In this document: piece by piece, positions 11,503 through 21,678 of the stretch
How positions within the stretch are numbered: the stretch's first letter is position 1
How the letters are laid out: each line of letters starts with the position of its first letter
Source: Clostridium sp. CAG:492
GTDB lineage: Bacteria > Bacillota > Clostridia > TANB77 > CAG-508
Direction: 5' to 3'
NCBI GenBank assembly: GCA_000434335.1
Contig: FR878314.1
Location: 1 to 64,000 of the forward strand
DNA: 64,000 bases
Translations under genes and position numbers: made by a program
The notes under the pieces: generated by a model
What the model saw: only the letters and a program-made list of their open reading frames with translations
What the model was told of the DNA's origin: nothing
The model's database searches: none

Positions 11503-11531
11503 TCCAGAGAAATCTTTCTCTGGATTTTTTT
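11503..11531 (+). terminator. Terminator of groESL
   Basis: A 10-bp perfect stem (11503-11512 with 11515-11524) with a very short loop, followed by seven T. Confidence 0.85.
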
Positions 11532-11559
11532 GTTAATTAATAAAAAAATCTTCACATAA

Positions 11560-11589
11560 TAGACATAAATGTACTTTATAATGTATAAT
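11560..11589 (+). promoter_or_regulatory. Promoter of the two-component operon
   Basis: TAGACA at 11560-11565 and TATAAT at 11584-11589 with an 18-nt spacer. A second TATAAT at 11577-11582 overlaps it with a poorer -35. Confidence 0.45.
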
Positions 11590-11617
11590 ACATAAAAAAA
11601 CGAAAGGATGTAATGTT

Positions 11618-12301
11618 ATGGCAGATATAACAATTCTTGTAGTAGATGATGAGTCAAGAATGAGAAAATTAATTAAAGATTTTTTGAAAGTGAAAGGATA
11701 CCATATATTAGAAGCTGGTGATGGTGAAGAAGCTCTTAAGGTTTTTGAAGAAAATAAAAATGAAATTAATTTAATTTTATTAGATGTAATGATGCCTAAA
11801 CTAGATGGATGGTCTGTTTTAAGACAAATAAGGCAAACATCAAATGTTCCAATTATAATGTTAACTGCTAGAGGAGAAGAGCAAGATGAATTATTTGGAT
11901 TTGAATTAGGAGTAGATGAATATATATCAAAACCGTTTAGTCCTAAAATACTTGTGGCACGAGTTGAGGCAATATTAAAAAGACTACAAGTGAAAGAAAA
12001 GGATATAAAAGATTATGGCGGAATAATTATAAATTCAGAAGGTAGAACAGTAGAAGTTGATTCTAAAAAAATTGATTTAAGTTTAAGAGAATATGAATTA
12101 TTAAAATATTTAGTAGACAATGAAGGAATTGCTCTTTCAAGAGATAAAATATTAAATAATGTATGGAATTATGATTATTATGGTGATTCAAGAACAATAG
12201 ACAGCCATATAAAAAAGATAAGACACAAACTTGGTAAAAAAGGCAAATATATACATACTATGAGAGGGGTAGGTTATAAATTTGAAATCGAAGAAAAATA
12301 A
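11618..12301 (+). CDS. OmpR/PhoB-family response regulator
   Basis: A 227-residue response regulator. The receiver domain (about 1-120) has the acidic pair VVDDESR, the phospho-acceptor aspartate in LILLDVMMPKLDGW (about D56), PIIMLTARGEE, and the conserved lysine in YISKPFSP. The C-terminal winged-helix DNA-binding domain (about 130-225) shows LSLREYELLKYLVDNEG, DSRTIDSHIKKIRHKLG and the typical ending TMRGVGYKFEIE. It overlaps the following kinase gene by 20 nt, so the two form a translationally coupled pair. The regulon cannot be inferred from sequence alone. Confidence 0.93.
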   Translation: MADITILVVDDESRMRKLIKDFLKVKGYHILEAGDGEEALKVFEENKNEINLILLDVMMPKLDGWSVLRQIRQTSNVPIIMLTARGEEQDELFGFELGVDEYISKPFSPKILVARVEAILKRLQVKEKDIKDYGGIIINSEGRTVEVDSKKIDLSLREYELLKYLVDNEGIALSRDKILNNVWNYDYYGDSRTIDSHIKKIRHKLGKKGKYIHTMRGVGYKFEIEEK

Positions 12302-13796
12302 AAAAATAAGAAAACCTATGTCCATACAGGTAAAGTTATTTTTTTCATTGTGTGTAGTAATTGTACTTACAATTTTATTTTTAATTATAATAAATAATTT
12401 AGTACTTGAAACCTTTTATATTTATAATAAAAAAGATTCTGCAAAAGATTTGTATGAGCAAATAAACGAAAAATATAATAATAATGTAGCAGAGGAAGAA
12501 ATTGAAGAATTTATTAAATATCAGGCTTCAAAAAATAATTTGGATATTTTAATAACAGATGTGAAAACGAATAAAGTTATAACCAATGACCAAACACGAA
12601 TTGAAGCTTTGGAAAAACTAAAAACAATCGTAGAGTTTAATCAAAATGGAAAATGGGGAGAAACATTATATAATGCCAAAAATATTATAATAAAGACTGT
12701 AAAGGATAACTCAATAAACCGTAATTATATAGTTTTAATGGCAAAGTTAGATAATAAAAATGAGTTATATATGAGAACTCCTATTTCAGCAATAAAGGAA
12801 AGTTTGCGAATTAGTAATAATGTTTTATTATTGGTTGGATTTATTTCGGTTATTGTTGCAGGAGTAATTGCATCAATGATTTCTAAGCGTTTTTCAGATC
12901 CAATACTTGAATTAAATGATATTGCTAAACAAGTGTCTAAACTAAATTTTTCGCAAAGATATATTCCAAGTAAATCTAATGATGAAATGGATCAACTTGG
13001 TGAAAGTATTAATATGATGTCTGATAAACTTGAAAACACAATTAATGAATTGCGAAAAAATAATGATGAATTAGAGCGTGATATTAAGGAAAAATCTAAA
13101 ATAGATGAAATGAGAACACAGTTTATTTCTGATGTATCTCATGAATTAAAAACACCGATAGCGTTAATTCAAGGATATGCAGAAGGATTAGTTGAAAATG
13201 TAAATAATGATGAAGAATCAAGGAAGTTTTATGCAGAAGTTATTTTAGATGAAGCAGATAAAATGGATAAATTAGTAAAGCAATTATTAGAACTTATGAA
13301 GTTAGAGTATGGAAAAAGAGAATTTAATAATACAAAGTTTGATATAGTATCTTTAATAAAAGAAGAGCTAAGAAAATGTGATGTTATGATAAAAGAGCAA
13401 AATATAAAAGCAACATTAAAAAATGAAGAGCCTATATATGTGGAAGCTGATGATTTTTATATAGAGCAAGTAGTTACAAATTACATAACAAATGCAATAA
13501 AATATTCGAAAGAAATAAATGGTAAAAAAGAAATAAAAATTGAAGTTACAGAAGAGCTAAATGGAATGGCTAGGATATCTGTATACAATACGGGAGATAA
13601 TTTTACTGAAGATGAGATGAAAAAAATTTGGGGGAGATTTTACAAAATTGATTCATCAAGAAATAGAGCAAGTGGAGGAACTGGAATAGGTTTATCTCTT
13701 GTAAAAGCAGTTATGAATAATTATGGTAATAAGTATGGTGTTCAGAATAGAGTTGATGGAGTTGAATTTTACTTTGAGTTGAAAATGGTAAATTAG
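12282..13796 (+). CDS. Sensor histidine kinase
   Basis: A 504-residue membrane histidine kinase. After a lysine-rich N-terminus come TM1 (about 18-40), an extracytoplasmic sensor domain of about 140 residues, TM2 (about 179-200), a HAMP linker (RFSDPILELNDIAKQVSKL), a HisKA domain with the phospho-acceptor histidine in FISDVSHELKTPIAL (about H287), and an HATPase_c domain with YITNAIKYS (N box) and GGTGIGLSLVKAVM (G box). Translation most likely starts at the TTG at 12282, inside the end of the regulator gene, because GAGAGGGGTAGG lies about ten bases before it. The first in-frame ATG (12318) has no ribosome site. The stimulus is unknown. Confidence 0.92.
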   Translation: MKSKKNKKIRKPMSIQVKLFFSLCVVIVLTILFLIIINNLVLETFYIYNKKDSAKDLYEQINEKYNNNVAEEEIEEFIKYQASKNNLDILITDVKTNKVITNDQTRIEALEKLKTIVEFNQNGKWGETLYNAKNIIIKTVKDNSINRNYIVLMAKLDNKNELYMRTPISAIKESLRISNNVLLLVGFISVIVAGVIASMISKRFSDPILELNDIAKQVSKLNFSQRYIPSKSNDEMDQLGESINMMSDKLENTINELRKNNDELERDIKEKSKIDEMRTQFISDVSHELKTPIALIQGYAEGLVENVNNDEESRKFYAEVILDEADKMDKLVKQLLELMKLEYGKREFNNTKFDIVSLIKEELRKCDVMIKEQNIKATLKNEEPIYVEADDFYIEQVVTNYITNAIKYSKEINGKKEIKIEVTEELNGMARISVYNTGDNFTEDEMKKIWGRFYKIDSSRNRASGGTGIGLSLVKAVMNNYGNKYGVQNRVDGVEFYFELKMVN

Positions 13797-13832
13797 AAAA
13801 TTAATATGGAATAGTACCTTAGGTATGTTGTC

Positions 13833-13869
13833 AAAAGTCAAATTCAGATGTATGTTGAGTTTGACTTTT
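13833..13869 (+). terminator. Probable terminator of the two-component operon
   Basis: AAAAGTCAAA pairs with TTTGACTTTT over a large loop. The T tract is short, so termination may be weak. Confidence 0.45.
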
Positions 13870-13890
13870 AACATTTTTAAGAATCTTCTA

Positions 13891-13920
13891 TTGATAAAGA
13901 TACCATAAATATGGTATTAT
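13891..13920 (+). promoter_or_regulatory. Promoter of lepA with an overlapping dyad
   Basis: TTGATA (13891-13896) and TATTAT (13915-13920) have an 18-nt spacer. A perfect inverted repeat, ATACCAT-AAAT-ATGGTAT at 13900-13917, fills the spacer and overlaps the -10, as an operator would. Confidence 0.45.
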
Positions 13921-14002
13921 TATTATGCAAAATTATGAGCAATGAACAATTTTACAATATAGTATAATTGTATTTATATAAAAATATATAGGAGGAACTT
14001 TA

Positions 14003-15820
14003 GTGGAAGATAGAAAAAAGCACATTAGAAATTTTAGCATAATTGCACATATAGATCATGGAAAATCTACACTTGCAGATAGATTAATTGAAATGACAGG
14101 TGTATTATCAAAACGTGAAATGGAAAGTCAAGTTTTAGATAATATGGATATAGAGCGTGAAAGAGGTATAACAATAAAGTCTCAGGCTGTCAGAATGTTA
14201 TATAAAGCGAAAGATGGACAAGAATATGAATTTAATTTAATAGATACACCAGGACATGTTGATTTTAATTATGAAGTTTCTCGTAGTTTAGCTGCATGTG
14301 ATGGAGCTATTTTAGTTGTTGATAGTAGCCAAGGTGTTGAAGCTCAAACTTTAGCAAATGTATATTTGGCAATTGATAATAATTTGGAAATTTTACCAGT
14401 TATAAATAAAATAGATTTGCCTAATGCAAGACCACAAGAAGTTAAAGATGAAATTGAAGAAATAATAGGTATACCAGCGCAAGATGCACCATGTATTTCA
14501 GCTAAATCTGGATTAAATGTTGAAGAGGTTTTAGAGCGAATTGTTACAGATATTCCTGCTCCAACAGGTGATGAAAATGCAGCTTTAAAATGTTTAATAT
14601 TTGATTCTTTATATGATAATTATAAAGGAGCAATTGCATATGTAAGAGTTAAAGATGGAACTGTAAAAGTTGGTGACGAAATTTTACTTATGGCAGCTAA
14701 GAAAAAATTTGTTGTAACTGAGGTTGGATATTTTGAACCAGGTGAATACATTCCTTCAAACAAATTACAGGCTGGTGAAGTTGGTTATATAGCTGCAAGT
14801 ATTAAAAATTTATCAGATATAAGAGTTGGTGATACAATAACATTGGCTGATAAGCCAGCACCAGAACCATTACCAGGATATAAAAAAGTTAATCCTATGG
14901 TATATTGTGGTTTATATCCAATGGATGGAAGTGATTATGAAAATTTAAAAATCGCATTAGAAAAATTAAAACTTAATGATGCAGCATTAGAATACGAGCA
15001 GGAAACATCTGCTGCATTAGGATTTGGATTTAGATGTGGATTTTTAGGATTATTACATTTGGAAATAATTGAAGAAAGATTAGATAGAGAATTTGATTTA
15101 AGTTTAATTACAACATCCCCATCAGTTATTTATAAAGTACATAAAACAAATGGAGAAGTAATTGATTTATATAATCCGTCAGAATTACCTATGCCAAATG
15201 AAATTTCATATATTGAAGAGCCTTTTGTTACAGCAGAAATTTTAACTCCAAAAGATTATGTTGGAGGAATTATGGAAATATGTCAAAACAGAAGAGGTAT
15301 ATATGTTGATATGAAGTACCTTGACCAAAACAGAGTTACTTTAATTTATGAATTGCCATTAAATGAAATTATATATGACTTCTTTGATAATTTAAAATCT
15401 AAAACAAAAGGATATGCTTCTTTTGATTACGAATTTAAGGAGTATAGAAGGTCAGAGCTTGTTAAATTAGACATTTGGGTAAATGGTGAAAGTGTTGATG
15501 CATTATCATTTATAGTTCATAAAGATATGGCATATGACAAAGGAAAGAAAATGGTAGAAAAGCTAAAAACAGTAATTCCAAGACATTTATTTACAATTCC
15601 AATTCAAGCTGTAATTGGTGGTAAAATAATTGCAAGAGAAACTATATCTGCAATGAGAAAAGATGTACTTGCAAAATGTTATGGTGGAGATATTACAAGA
15701 AAGAAAAAATTATTAGAAAAACAAAAGCGTGGTAAGAAAAAAATGCGTGAAATTGGAAATGTAGAAATTCCTCAAGAGGCATTTTTATCTGTACTAAAAC
15801 TTGATGATGAGAATAAATAA
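14003..15820 (+). CDS. lepA: Elongation factor 4 (LepA)
   Basis: A 605-residue translational GTPase that acts on ribosomes and back-translocates or remodels stalled complexes. G1 is [14 protein letters not shown], the switch region [15 protein letters not shown]3 DTPGHVDF and G4 NKIDLPNA. The LepA-specific C-terminal domain ends in [25 protein letters not shown]. Translation starts at GTG, with GGAGG eight bases before. rlmB follows after 20 nt, so the two probably share a transcript. Full length. Confidence 0.97.
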   Translation: MEDRKKHIRNFSIIAHIDHGKSTLADRLIEMTGVLSKREMESQVLDNMDIERERGITIKSQAVRMLYKAKDGQEYEFNLIDTPGHVDFNYEVSRSLAACDGAILVVDSSQGVEAQTLANVYLAIDNNLEILPVINKIDLPNARPQEVKDEIEEIIGIPAQDAPCISAKSGLNVEEVLERIVTDIPAPTGDENAALKCLIFDSLYDNYKGAIAYVRVKDGTVKVGDEILLMAAKKKFVVTEVGYFEPGEYIPSNKLQAGEVGYIAASIKNLSDIRVGDTITLADKPAPEPLPGYKKVNPMVYCGLYPMDGSDYENLKIALEKLKLNDAALEYEQETSAALGFGFRCGFLGLLHLEIIEERLDREFDLSLITTSPSVIYKVHKTNGEVIDLYNPSELPMPNEISYIEEPFVTAEILTPKDYVGGIMEICQNRRGIYVDMKYLDQNRVTLIYELPLNEIIYDFFDNLKSKTKGYASFDYEFKEYRRSELVKLDIWVNGESVDALSFIVHKDMAYDKGKKMVEKLKTVIPRHLFTIPIQAVIGGKIIARETISAMRKDVLAKCYGGDITRKKKLLEKQKRGKKKMREIGNVEIPQEAFLSVLKLDDENK

Positions 15821-15840
15821 TAAAATTTAAGGAGATAATC

Positions 15841-16605
15841 GTGAAAAAAAATAATAAAGAAAATGAAAAATTTGATGACCAAGTAGAAGGACGTAACTCA
15901 GTTATAGAGCTACTAGAATCTGGAAGAGATATAAATAAAATTTATATTTCAAATGGTGAAAAACATGGCTCTATAAATAAAATTATTGAACTTGCTAAAA
16001 AACGTAAAGTAGTAATATCACAAGTAGATAGAAACAAAATAAATCAAATGTCTCAAACTGATAATAACCAAGGTGTTATTGCAATTGTTCCTCCATTTGA
16101 TTATTGTGATGTTGAAGATATTTTACAAGATGCCAAAAATAAAAATGAAGATCCATTTGTTGTTATATTAGATGGAATAGAAGATCCACATAATTTAGGT
16201 TCTATTATAAGAACTGCAGAAACAGCAGGTGTTCATGGAATTATAATACCAAAAAGAAGAGCTGCACAGGTAAATAGTACAGTAAATAAAGTATCTGCTG
16301 GTGCTGTGGAACATATGAAAATAGCAAGAGTTAATAATATAAATGAAACCATTAAGTATTTGAAAGACGAAGGATTATGGGTTTGTGGAACAGATATGAA
16401 TACAAATACTTATTATTATGATCAAGATTTTAAAATGCCAATTGCAATTGTAATAGGTAGTGAAGGTTTTGGTATGAGCAGGCTTGTAAAAGAAAATTGT
16501 GACTTTTTAGTAAAAATTCCTATGAAAGGAAAGATAACTTCTCTTAATGCAGCAGTTTCTGCTGGAATTGTTATGTATGAAGTAGTAGAACAAAGGATAA
16601 AATAA
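15841..16605 (+). CDS. rlmB: 23S rRNA (guanosine-2'-O)-methyltransferase RlmB (SpoU/TrmH family)
   Basis: A 254-residue SPOUT methyltransferase. An N-terminal substrate-binding domain (VEGRNSVIELLESGRDINKIYI) is followed by the trefoil-knot catalytic domain with VILDGIEDPHNLGSIIRTAETAGVH (motif 1), IVIGSEGFGM (motif 2) and KIPMKGKITSLNAAVSAGI (motif 3). RlmB methylates the ribose of G2251 in 23S rRNA; close paralogues exist, so the exact target is inferred from family resemblance. It starts at GTG with AAGGAG upstream, 20 nt after lepA. Confidence 0.88.
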   Translation: MKKNNKENEKFDDQVEGRNSVIELLESGRDINKIYISNGEKHGSINKIIELAKKRKVVISQVDRNKINQMSQTDNNQGVIAIVPPFDYCDVEDILQDAKNKNEDPFVVILDGIEDPHNLGSIIRTAETAGVHGIIIPKRRAAQVNSTVNKVSAGAVEHMKIARVNNINETIKYLKDEGLWVCGTDMNTNTYYYDQDFKMPIAIVIGSEGFGMSRLVKENCDFLVKIPMKGKITSLNAAVSAGIVMYEVVEQRIK

Positions 16606-16674
16606 ACTGATGGATGGAAAATTAGGAAAATTTAACAAAATTTTGTATCCTAAAGGAGATGAATATTAATAAAA

Positions 16675-17997
16675 ATGAGAAAAAGAAAAATTATATTAAT
16701 CATATTAATTGTTTTATTGTTAATAGTTGGTATATTAGCTTTTTTATATTATAAGACAGATATTCTAAAAACAGATGAACAGTTATTTTGGAAATATGCT
16801 GTGAAAAATAGTGAACTTACACAAATGTTTAATAATAATGATATAACAGAAATTGAAAAACAAAAAATAAACAATAGTTATAAAGTTGATAGTAATTTAG
16901 ATATTAATACAAAGAACAGTGTATATAAAGTAGTATCAAAAACAAATGCTAATAATTCAAATGATATTTTTACACAAGTAGAATTTAGTAAAAATTCGGA
17001 TAATATTATGAATTTTAATTTAGTTAAAAGAAGTAATATTATAGGAATAAAAATGGATGAACTAGCTAATGGATATATATCGTTAAAAAATAGTAATTTA
17101 AAAAGCCTAGCAAGTAAAATTGGTGTTGAAAATACCGAAAAATTTCCTGATAATATAAATTGGGGAACTTGCTTAGATATATTAGAAATATCTGATGATG
17201 ATATGAGCTATATAACAGATAAATATAGTAAATTAATAATTTCAAATACAAACAAAAGTAATTATAGTAAAATTGGTACTGCGGGAATAAAAATTAATGA
17301 AAGAATTCATACAGCTAAAGGATATAAATTAACATTATCAGAAAATGAATCAAAAAATATTTTAGCTAATATTTTTGAAGAACTATCAAAAGATAGTAGA
17401 ACATTGAATTTAATAACATCTAAAATGAAAATGTTAAATTTACCTAGTGAGTATACACAAATAAATTTGCTATCAAATAAATTCTTGGAAATTTCAAATA
17501 ACATAAAATCAATGGAAACCACTGATGATGAATTAATTGAAATTATTGTTTATGAAGAAAATTCGAGATTAATACAAACTGATATAAAATTTGGTAAAGA
17601 CCGATTAATTAAAATTGTAAATGATAAAGAAAATAATAAAATAAATATTAAACAGGAGCTATTAACAGATAACTTTAGTAGCAAGTTTGTATTAACGATT
17701 TCAGATTTATTAAATAAAATATGTAATCAAATAGAGGAAATTAATATATCAAATGAAATAAATGAAAAAAATATAATATCAACAAAAATAGAAATTTTAT
17801 GTAAAAATGATGTAAATATTAACTATAGTTCTGTAACACAAATAACAGACGAAATTGATAAAAGCAATGATTATGAAAAATCAAACAAGATTGTTTTAAA
17901 CGATTTAAATGAAAATCAATTAAAAAATTTATATAATGCAATAACTAATACTGCTTTAAGTATTTATCAGGATAAAAAGGCTATTTTATTTAATTAA
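16675..17997 (+). CDS. Membrane-anchored extracytoplasmic protein of unknown function
   Basis: A 440-residue protein with a short basic N-terminus (MRKRK), one strongly hydrophobic transmembrane segment (about residues 6-26) and a large hydrophilic domain rich in Asn, Lys, Ile and Ser, predicted outside the membrane. The opening of the outer domain (TDEQLFWKYAVKNSEL) recalls a family of similarly built Clostridia proteins (possibly DUF6583), but I cannot confirm the name. AAAGGAG lies rather far (16 nt) from the ATG; a 31-codon frame starting at 16659 is closer to that site but is probably spurious. It sits between rlmB and rpiA. Confidence 0.75.
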   Translation: MRKRKIILIILIVLLLIVGILAFLYYKTDILKTDEQLFWKYAVKNSELTQMFNNNDITEIEKQKINNSYKVDSNLDINTKNSVYKVVSKTNANNSNDIFTQVEFSKNSDNIMNFNLVKRSNIIGIKMDELANGYISLKNSNLKSLASKIGVENTEKFPDNINWGTCLDILEISDDDMSYITDKYSKLIISNTNKSNYSKIGTAGIKINERIHTAKGYKLTLSENESKNILANIFEELSKDSRTLNLITSKMKMLNLPSEYTQINLLSNKFLEISNNIKSMETTDDELIEIIVYEENSRLIQTDIKFGKDRLIKIVNDKENNKINIKQELLTDNFSSKFVLTISDLLNKICNQIEEINISNEINEKNIISTKIEILCKNDVNINYSSVTQITDEIDKSNDYEKSNKIVLNDLNENQLKNLYNAITNTALSIYQDKKAILFN

Positions 17998-18021
17998 AAA
18001 TAAAGTTTAGGGGGAATACAT

Positions 18022-18720
18022 ATGAATTGGAATATTAAAGAAAATTACTTGAATTGGAATGAAGATATATCGAATAAAGAAGAAAAGATGAAGATAGCAA
18101 TAGATGTTGCAAAAAAAGTAAAAGATGGAGATGTTATAGGTTTCGGATCTGGATCCACATCATTTTTGGCTGCTAAAGAGATTGCAAAAAAAGTAGAAAA
18201 TGAAAATATAAAAATAACAGCAATTCCAACATCATATGAAATAAAGTTGTTATGTGTTTCTTTGAATATTCCGACAGCATCAATAATTGAAAAAAAGCCT
18301 GATTGGAGTTTTGATGGTACTGATGAGGTGGATGAAAATAACTGGCTAATTAAAGGACGAGGTGCAGCAATGTTCAAAGAAAAAATGAATATTCTGAATT
18401 CGAAAAAAGTATATATACTTGCTGATAAAAGTAAGTTTGTAAAAAAATTAGGAGAGAATTTTTGTATTCCTATAGAATGCTACCCTGAAAGTATTAATTA
18501 TGTGAAAACAGAGCTATACAAACTAGGAATAAAATCTTGTACTTTAAGATGCGGCAAGGGGAAAGATGGCCCTATAATTACAGAAAATAATAATCTTATA
18601 TTAGATGCTAAATTTGAAAAAATTGATGAAAGTTTGGAAAAAAATATAAAATTAATAACAGGTGTTATAGAAACCGGTTTATTTATAGGATATAATAATA
18701 TAGAAATTATAAAATTATAG
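18022..18720 (+). CDS. rpiA: Ribose-5-phosphate isomerase A
   Basis: A 232-residue RpiA, interconverting ribose-5-phosphate and ribulose-5-phosphate in the pentose phosphate pathway. Family signatures are the substrate loop GFGSGSTSFLAAKEI, the catalytic region FDGTDEVDENNWLIKGRGAAMFKEKM and the active-site KGKDGPIITENNNLILD. Compared with typical RpiA it has an N-terminal extension of about 20 residues before the KMKIAIDVAKKVKDGD helix; the AGGGGGA ribosome site supports this longer start. It forms a compact plus-strand run with the following Alg14-like gene. Confidence 0.93.
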   Translation: MNWNIKENYLNWNEDISNKEEKMKIAIDVAKKVKDGDVIGFGSGSTSFLAAKEIAKKVENENIKITAIPTSYEIKLLCVSLNIPTASIIEKKPDWSFDGTDEVDENNWLIKGRGAAMFKEKMNILNSKKVYILADKSKFVKKLGENFCIPIECYPESINYVKTELYKLGIKSCTLRCGKGKDGPIITENNNLILDAKFEKIDESLEKNIKLITGVIETGLFIGYNNIEIIKL

Positions 18721-18754
18721 GTAAAAATAAATTAAAAAAGGAATGTGAAAAGTT

Positions 18755-19225
18755 GTGAAAAGGGTATTATTTATTTCAAGTACAGGTGGTCATTTTAGTG
18801 AGCTTTTACAATTAAAACCACTATTTAAAAAATATGAATCATTTATAATAACAGAAAAAGATAAAACGAATGAGCATTTTAAAGATGAGTATGGAGATAA
18901 ATTATATTTTTTACCATATGGAACTAGAAGTAAATTGTTTACATATATTTTTAAATATTTGTATTTATGCCTAAAAACAATATACTTATATTTTAAAATA
19001 CGTCCAAAATATATTGTTACAACAGGTACTCATACTGCAGTTCCAATGTGTTATTTAGGAAAACTATTTGGTAGTAAAATTATTTTCATAGAAACATTTG
19101 CAAATTCTGAATCAAAAACTTTGTCTGGAAAAATGATATATCCAATAGCTAATTTGTTTATTGTTCAATGGAAAGAAATGTTAAAATTATACCCTAAAGC
19201 AATATATGGAGGACCAATATATTAA
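18755..19225 (+). CDS. Alg14/PssD-like polysaccharide biosynthesis protein
   Basis: A 156-residue protein of the PssD/Cps14F (Alg14-like) family. It begins KRVLFISSTGGHFSELLQLKP, with the GGH loop of GT-B N-terminal domains, and contains a hydrophobic membrane-associating helix (TYIFKYLYLCLKTIYLYF) and VTTGTHTAVPMCYLGKL. In this family the protein anchors the catalytic Alg13/PssE subunit to the membrane for transfer of the second sugar of an exopolysaccharide or glycolipid. The next gene is exactly that partner. It starts at GTG with AAGGA upstream. Confidence 0.88.
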   Translation: MKRVLFISSTGGHFSELLQLKPLFKKYESFIITEKDKTNEHFKDEYGDKLYFLPYGTRSKLFTYIFKYLYLCLKTIYLYFKIRPKYIVTTGTHTAVPMCYLGKLFGSKIIFIETFANSESKTLSGKMIYPIANLFIVQWKEMLKLYPKAIYGGPIY

Positions 19226-19260
19226 TATTATAAAATTATATTGATGAAAGGATAATAAAA

Positions 19261-19740
19261 ATGATATTAGTATTATTAGGCACACAAAATAATAGTTTTG
19301 TTAGATTGTTAAAGGCCATACAAAAAAATATTGATAAAAAAGTAATAACAGATGAAGTTGTTGTACAAGCAGGGTTTACAAAATTTGATTCAAAAGATAT
19401 GAAAATATTTGGATTAATTGACAAGAAAAAGCTTTCAAAATTGCAAGATAAAGCAGATTTAATTATAACACACGGAGGAGTAGGTTCAATTATTTCTTCA
19501 TTGGAAAAAGAAAAAAAAGTGATAGTAGTTCCAAGATTAAAAAAATATAATGAACACGTTAATGACCATCAAATTCAAATTGCAGAAAAGTTTGAAAAAA
19601 ATGGATATGTAAGAAGTGTAACAGACTTAGATAAATTAGGGGATACAATAAAATCGATGAAGGATTTTGAGCCTAAAAAATATATAAGTGGAAATGAAAA
19701 AATTCTATCAATAATTGAAGATTATATAAATAATAATTGA
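19261..19740 (+). CDS. Alg13/PssE-like glycosyltransferase catalytic subunit
   Basis: A 159-residue GT28 C-terminal-type domain: MILVLLGTQNNSFVRLLKAI, then ADLIITHGGVGSIISSLEKEKKVIVVPR and the sugar-nucleotide region NEHVNDHQIQIAEKF. Together with the preceding Alg14-like protein it should make one functional GT-B enzyme, split over two genes as in capsular PssD/PssE pairs. The donor is probably a UDP-sugar (inference). The position directly before an LTA-synthase-type gene points to cell-envelope glycolipid or polymer synthesis. Confidence 0.88.
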   Translation: MILVLLGTQNNSFVRLLKAIQKNIDKKVITDEVVVQAGFTKFDSKDMKIFGLIDKKKLSKLQDKADLIITHGGVGSIISSLEKEKKVIVVPRLKKYNEHVNDHQIQIAEKFEKNGYVRSVTDLDKLGDTIKSMKDFEPKKYISGNEKILSIIEDYINNN

Positions 19741-19761
19741 AAACAGTAAAGAGGGGAAATA

Positions 19762-21654
19762 ATGTTAAATAAAGCAATTAATGTATTAAAAAAATATACG
19801 AATATAATAGTCAATTCAGATTTAATTATAATTTTTACAGGCTTAGTATTGTTTGGTAAAATGTGCTTTTTTTATGAAAGAACAATATATTTTTCTGATG
19901 TTATGCAAAAAGAAATTGTTGAAAAAACGTTTATTTATTCAATGTATTTAGTTACATTATTATTTATACTAAAAAATAAATCGAGATTTATTTGTGCATA
20001 TATTATAAATTTATTTATGAGTATTTTAATGTTGGCAGACGAGATATATTACAATTATTCTTCGAGTTTAATATCTATTGTTCAAATAAGTAATCTTCAA
20101 TATTCAGATCAGATATCAGCAACAATAGGAGATTTAACGAATTTTTCGCAAATTTTATATTTTTTAGATTTAATAATTGTAATAGTATTGTTAATCACTA
20201 AATTTATAAAAATTGAAAATATAAAAAGAAAAAGTTGGAAACCAGCAATACTATACGTAACGATTATGACTATCATATTTGAATCTACAATTCCTAATTA
20301 TATCGCAGAAGCTAAAGAAAGTAGATACAATAAAAAAATGCAGTTAGAGCTTGGAACTTTATATACATTTCATTATTTAGATATACAAAGCAACATAAAT
20401 TTAAAAAAGACAGCAAAATATAATTCAAAAAATGATGTCTTAAATGCATATAATAATTTGAAGCAAGATTATAATCAAAAATATGAAAAAGATATATATA
20501 ATTTAAAAAATGTAGCAGAAGGTAAAAATGTAATATTACTACAACTTGAATCATTACAAAATTTTGTTATTAATAAAAAAATCAATGATAAAGAAATAAC
20601 ACCAAATATTAATAAATTTTTAAATGAAAATATAAAAATTAATAATATGATAATTCAAAGCTATTCTACAACCGCAGATTCAGAACACTCAGCAATGTCA
20701 TCACTATATCCTTTAGAAAATGGGATGGCTTTTGCACAATATAGTGGGAATAAATATAATGATATATTTGATTTATATAAAGAAAAAAACTACTATACTG
20801 TATATATGCACGGAAATGAAGAAACTTTTTGGAATAGAAAAAATGTGTATAATGCAATGCAAATTGATGAAATAGATTTTATAGATAGTTTTGATCCAGA
20901 TAGTGAATTAATTAATAATTGGATATCTGATGAAGCATTATACAAACAAGCTGTAGAAAAATTAAAAAAGACAGATACACCATTTTTTACCAGTATTGTA
21001 GCTTCATCATCACATACAGGATTTGATCTGCCAGGGTTAGATAATAAATATCAAAAAGTATCAATAGATGTAGGCAAATATAAAGATACATATTTTGGTA
21101 ATTACTTAGAAGCTGTTAATTATGCTGATTACGCTTTTGGAGCTTTTATTGAAAAGCTAAAAGAAGAAAATTTATATGATGATACTGTAATATTTATATT
21201 TGGAGATCATTATGGAATGCAGATGCATAATGAAGAAATGTTAGATTTTATTAAAGAATGTGATCACGAACTAAATAACGTTGAAACTGAAATTAATTAC
21301 GTAAATGTAGTATGTGGTATAAAGATTCCAGAAATTGAAAACATAGAAATAGAAAAGACTGTAAGTAAATTAGACATAAAACCAACATTAAGTTATATAT
21401 GTGGATTAAGCGATGAAGTATCATTAGGAACAAATATATTTGGAACCAAAGATTTTGCTTGTTTAAATAATGGAATAATTGTTTCTGATGATTATTACTA
21501 TAATGGTGTTTGGTATGAACGATTAAATGGAAAAGAAATAAATTTGGATAATTTAGACGATGGTAAAAAAAATTTATTAAATTATTATAAAAATAAAATG
21601 GAAGATGAGCTTACAATTTCTAATTCAATTGTATTAAATAATTTACTAAAGTGA
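19762..21654 (+). CDS. LTA synthase family protein (phosphoglycerol transferase)
   Basis: A 630-residue polytopic membrane enzyme. Several transmembrane helices occupy about residues 15-190. The extracytoplasmic sulfatase-like domain follows: VILLQLESLQNF (metal-binding glutamate), SYSTTADSEHSAMSSLYP (catalytic threonine about T304), YMHGNEETFWNR, and IFGDHYGMQ (metal-binding Asp-His). The residue pattern matches lipoteichoic acid synthases that move glycerol-phosphate from phosphatidylglycerol to a growing chain; related enzymes decorate other glycans, so the exact acceptor is open. It follows the Alg14/Alg13-like pair by 21 nt, consistent with a glycolipid anchor plus polymer module. Confidence 0.9.
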   Translation: MLNKAINVLKKYTNIIVNSDLIIIFTGLVLFGKMCFFYERTIYFSDVMQKEIVEKTFIYSMYLVTLLFILKNKSRFICAYIINLFMSILMLADEIYYNYSSSLISIVQISNLQYSDQISATIGDLTNFSQILYFLDLIIVIVLLITKFIKIENIKRKSWKPAILYVTIMTIIFESTIPNYIAEAKESRYNKKMQLELGTLYTFHYLDIQSNINLKKTAKYNSKNDVLNAYNNLKQDYNQKYEKDIYNLKNVAEGKNVILLQLESLQNFVINKKINDKEITPNINKFLNENIKINNMIIQSYSTTADSEHSAMSSLYPLENGMAFAQYSGNKYNDIFDLYKEKNYYTVYMHGNEETFWNRKNVYNAMQIDEIDFIDSFDPDSELINNWISDEALYKQAVEKLKKTDTPFFTSIVASSSHTGFDLPGLDNKYQKVSIDVGKYKDTYFGNYLEAVNYADYAFGAFIEKLKEENLYDDTVIFIFGDHYGMQMHNEEMLDFIKECDHELNNVETEINYVNVVCGIKIPEIENIEIEKTVSKLDIKPTLSYICGLSDEVSLGTNIFGTKDFACLNNGIIVSDDYYYNGVWYERLNGKEINLDNLDDGKKNLLNYYKNKMEDELTISNSIVLNNLLK

Positions 21655-21678
21655 AGTTGAGGAAGGATGAAATTTTTT

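Noticed and set aside
16659..16755. A 31-codon frame (ATG at 16659) next to a good AAAGGAG before the 440-aa membrane protein
   Set aside because: Composition is Asn/Ile/Tyr-rich noise and it overlaps the real gene. I keep the ribosome site as belonging to the larger gene despite the long spacing.
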